Assembly: GCA_034506335.1 (NCBI GenBank)
Contig: JAPDPR010000008.1
Span: 12,609 to 76,608, forward strand
DNA: 64,000 nucleotides
DNA from: a candidate division KSB1 bacterium
Lineage (GTDB): Bacteria > Zhuqueibacterota > Zhuqueibacteria > JANLFK01 > Oleimicrobiaceae
Direction of reading: 5' to 3'
The notes below the pieces were generated by a model. The model ran no database searches. It was not told where the DNA came from and was given only the letters and a program-made list of their open reading frames with translations. Positions 62,297 through 64,000 of the stretch are shown piece by piece (within the stretch, counting starts at the first letter, position 1; every line of letters begins with the position of its first letter). The translations under genes were made by a program, and so were the position numbers.

Positions 62297-63643
62297 GTGT
62301 TGAGTAGTGTTTCACAGGTCACAGGCAAGCAGAAAAGAGCACCAGAGCCTGACGTGTCGGCTGACATGAGCCTCCACGAGCCATGGGACCATTCTGAACT
62401 TGCCACCGATGCTCACCACGAGGAGGTCCCCACCACAGGGCCGTGCAACGGCTGGCTCTCGCGCGAGGCCTTTGCACAGATACTGCGTAAGGAGCGACAC
62501 CGCACAGACCGTACTGGATCGCCATTCTCTCTGCTTCTTTTCGAGCTGTGCGAGGGCCTTGGACAGAACGACCTTCATGGCGCGGTGAAGCAAGCAATTG
62601 CCTTACACACCCGAGACTACGACATCCGCGTGCTATTCGGTCCTCATCGGCTTGGGGTCCTCCTTCTGGACACACCGTTGAGTACTGCCCGTGTGTTGGC
62701 TGCGAAGATGCTGGCTCGTCTCAGAGAGCGGAACAACGGAGCAGACCCGGCCCTCTGCCTACGGGCGGTGCAGATGTACACCTACCCCGCTTCGTGTGCA
62801 GGAGGCTACGAAAGGCTGGAGATGGTCCTGCCGCATGGGCAAAACTTTGATCAGGGCAGTGTACGAGGTGGCATGTGTCACCAAGGCACCTCGATTCCAG
62901 CTCTGCCTGGGGCGCCCATAATCTGGAACGTCTCCTGCGAGCCGCTGGGCGCGGCAGTAGCGAGCACTCCGCTCTTTCTGGACTTGGCCAGGTGCTCTGA
63001 TGTGGGTTATCGAGTAGCCAAAAGAGCGTTGGACATAGTGGCTGCGGTGGTTGGCATGGTGGTGACTGCGCCCTTGTGGCTCCTCATAGCCTTACTGGTT
63101 AAGCTGAATTCAAAAGGGCCGGTGCTGTTTCGCCAGGAGCGAGTTGGCTATCAAGGCAAGCACTTTACCATGTTCAAGTTCCGCACTATGAGAGTTGGCT
63201 GCGATGATGCGGTGCACCGTGATTATGTCAAGAAACTGATCGAAGGAAGAACTACGGAGGTTAATCTGGGCACGGAGGAGAAGCCTGTTTACAAGCTCGT
63301 TGATGACCCGCGAGTGACACGTGTAGGACACTTCCTGCGCCGTACCAGCCTGGACGAGCTCCCGCAGCTCATCAACGTGCTTTTGGGGCAGATGAGCCTG
63401 GTGGGACCGCGGCCACCTCTCCCTTTCGAGGTGGAGTCCTACAAGAGTTGGCACCTGCGACGCATCCTGGAGGCGAAACCTGGCATCACTGGTCTTTGGC
63501 AGGTGTACGGGCGCAGCTCGACGACGTTCGACGAGATGGTGCGAATGGACCTCCGTTACGCGGCACAACGCTCGTTTTGGCTTGACCTCAAACTGATTTT
63601 GAAGACCTTCGCGGCGGTGTTCGCCGCGCGTGGTGCTCATTAA
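62297..63643 (+). CDS. Polyprenyl-phosphate sugar transferase with degenerate GGDEF-like N-domain
   Basis: 448 residues, GTG start with GGAGGTGA correctly spaced. The C-terminal part (~236-448) is a bacterial sugar transferase of the WbaP/WcaJ kind: [91 protein letters not shown] and [15 protein letters not shown]. It starts the lipid-linked unit on undecaprenyl phosphate. Residues ~50-160 resemble a GGDEF domain ([48 protein letters not shown] ... AAKMLARL), but the GG[DE]EF motif is GPHRL, so cyclase activity is not expected. The normal membrane-helix-rich N-terminus of WcaJ is replaced by it. Confidence 0.88.
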   Translation: MLSSVSQVTGKQKRAPEPDVSADMSLHEPWDHSELATDAHHEEVPTTGPCNGWLSREAFAQILRKERHRTDRTGSPFSLLLFELCEGLGQNDLHGAVKQAIALHTRDYDIRVLFGPHRLGVLLLDTPLSTARVLAAKMLARLRERNNGADPALCLRAVQMYTYPASCAGGYERLEMVLPHGQNFDQGSVRGGMCHQGTSIPALPGAPIIWNVSCEPLGAAVASTPLFLDLARCSDVGYRVAKRALDIVAAVVGMVVTAPLWLLIALLVKLNSKGPVLFRQERVGYQGKHFTMFKFRTMRVGCDDAVHRDYVKKLIEGRTTEVNLGTEEKPVYKLVDDPRVTRVGHFLRRTSLDELPQLINVLLGQMSLVGPRPPLPFEVESYKSWHLRRILEAKPGITGLWQVYGRSSTTFDEMVRMDLRYAAQRSFWLDLKLILKTFAAVFAARGAH

Positions 63644-63661
63644 CGGCGAGGAGGGAACGCG

Positions 63662-64000
63662 ATGCTCAATGTTAGTGTGATTGGCGTTGGCTATTGGGGG
63701 CCGAACCTGGTGCGCAACTTCGCAGCAAACCCCCGAGCCAGGGTTGTCAGCTGCTGCGACTTGGCCCAGAATCGTCTTGACCTCATTCGTCGCACTTACC
63801 CCTCGATTGAGACGACCACGGACTATCGGGCCGTTCTCAAAGACACCAAGACGGATCTGGTGGTGCTGTGCACCCCGGTTTCCACGCATTTCGAGATCGC
63901 CCGCGCCGCTCTTCTTGCCGGCAAGCACGTGCTCATCGAAAAACCGATGACTTCTACCACTGCAGAAGCAGAAGAGCTGGTAGAACTGGCGGCCCGCAAG
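63662..64000 (+). CDS. Gfo/Idh/MocA-family dehydrogenase, 3'-truncated by the window
   Basis: At least 113 residues; ATG 63662 follows GGAGGG in the gap after the sugar transferase. Rossmann NAD(P)-binding start [17 protein letters not shown], then [60 protein letters not shown] with the conserved E-K-P. Members in exopolysaccharide loci oxidise UDP-sugars such as UDP-GlcNAc(A) at C3 or C6. The stop codon lies outside the window. Confidence 0.92.
   Translation, partial: MLNVSVIGVGYWGPNLVRNFAANPRARVVSCCDLAQNRLDLIRRTYPSIETTTDYRAVLKDTKTDLVVLCTPVSTHFEIARAALLAGKHVLIEKPMTSTTAEAEELVELAARK

Noticed and set aside
1-64000. CRISPR arrays, prophage, toxin-antitoxin or restriction systems
   Set aside because: No regularly spaced repeats, phage structural genes, Cas-like or restriction-type motifs were seen. 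XerD lies in a housekeeping operon and is not an integrase.

Overview
The window looks like a chromosome piece (high-50s % GC by eye) from an uncultured bacterium of the FCB group, nearest in style to Calditrichota/KSB1/Ignavibacteria-type lineages. The reasons are the C-terminal 'YPNPF...' FlgD-like/type IX sorting domains on several exported proteins, PorV/PorQ-type outer-membrane barrels, a TonB-dependent receptor with an N-terminal carboxypeptidase-regulatory-like domain, and the mixture of polysaccharide genes. This placement is inference from gene content; no 16S gene is present.

Layout. 1-5.5 kb (+): the 3' part of a large DUF11-repeat surface protein, overlapped by an unusual PorV-barrel/CARDB/OmpA fusion. 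6.0-10.7 kb: tRNA-Leu(CAA) with its own promoter and a shared terminator, a DMT exporter, a secreted CocE-type peptidase, an uncharacterised exported protein and a GNAT acetyltransferase. 11.1-14.1 kb (+): an RnfB-like ferredoxin, a NifU C-domain protein, DUF116 and a PP-loop thiolase-like ATPase, probably an Fe-S/thiolation group. 14.2-24.5 kb (-): a compact 12-gene housekeeping run (radA, tgt, yajC, fmt, rsmB, PASTA protein, cold-shock protein, unknown, QueG-like, xerD, birA, coaX). 25.5-31.6 kb (-): P1 peptidase, DUF2905, NfeD, stomatin-like protein, aminotransferase and a TolB-like lipoprotein. 31.86-32.1 kb (+): a well-formed promoter followed by a ~200-nt structured RNA with a perfect closing stem and U-run, a 6S RNA candidate. 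32.3-33.9 kb (-): YifB/ComM ATPase.

34-57.8 kb (-) is a carbohydrate-utilisation region: a TonB-dependent receptor with a large exported partner and a PorV protein (no SusD), secreted CBM/LamG proteins with sorting domains, an ABC sugar importer without its own ATPase, a GH130 phosphorylase, two (alpha/alpha)6-type lipoproteins and a LacI regulator. The regulator has a complete sigma70-type promoter, a perfect GAAACGTTTC operator at +1 and a second near-operator at its start codon. The simplest reading is surface capture and cleavage of a polymer, TonB-driven import, ABC uptake and phosphorolysis.

59.0-64.0 kb (+) is the start of an exopolysaccharide locus: Wzz/GumC-type chain-length protein, a CpsD-like ATPase lacking the Walker A lysine, a polyprenyl-phosphate sugar transferase with a degenerate GGDEF-like N-terminus, and a Gfo/Idh/MocA dehydrogenase cut by the window edge. 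Immediately upstream is an IS1595/ISXO2-type transposase-like protein whose catalytic residues look eroded, possibly a domesticated regulator.

Starts were re-chosen from Shine-Dalgarno sequences and signal peptides where the longest frame was implausible. All family names rest on recognised motifs, not on database searches.
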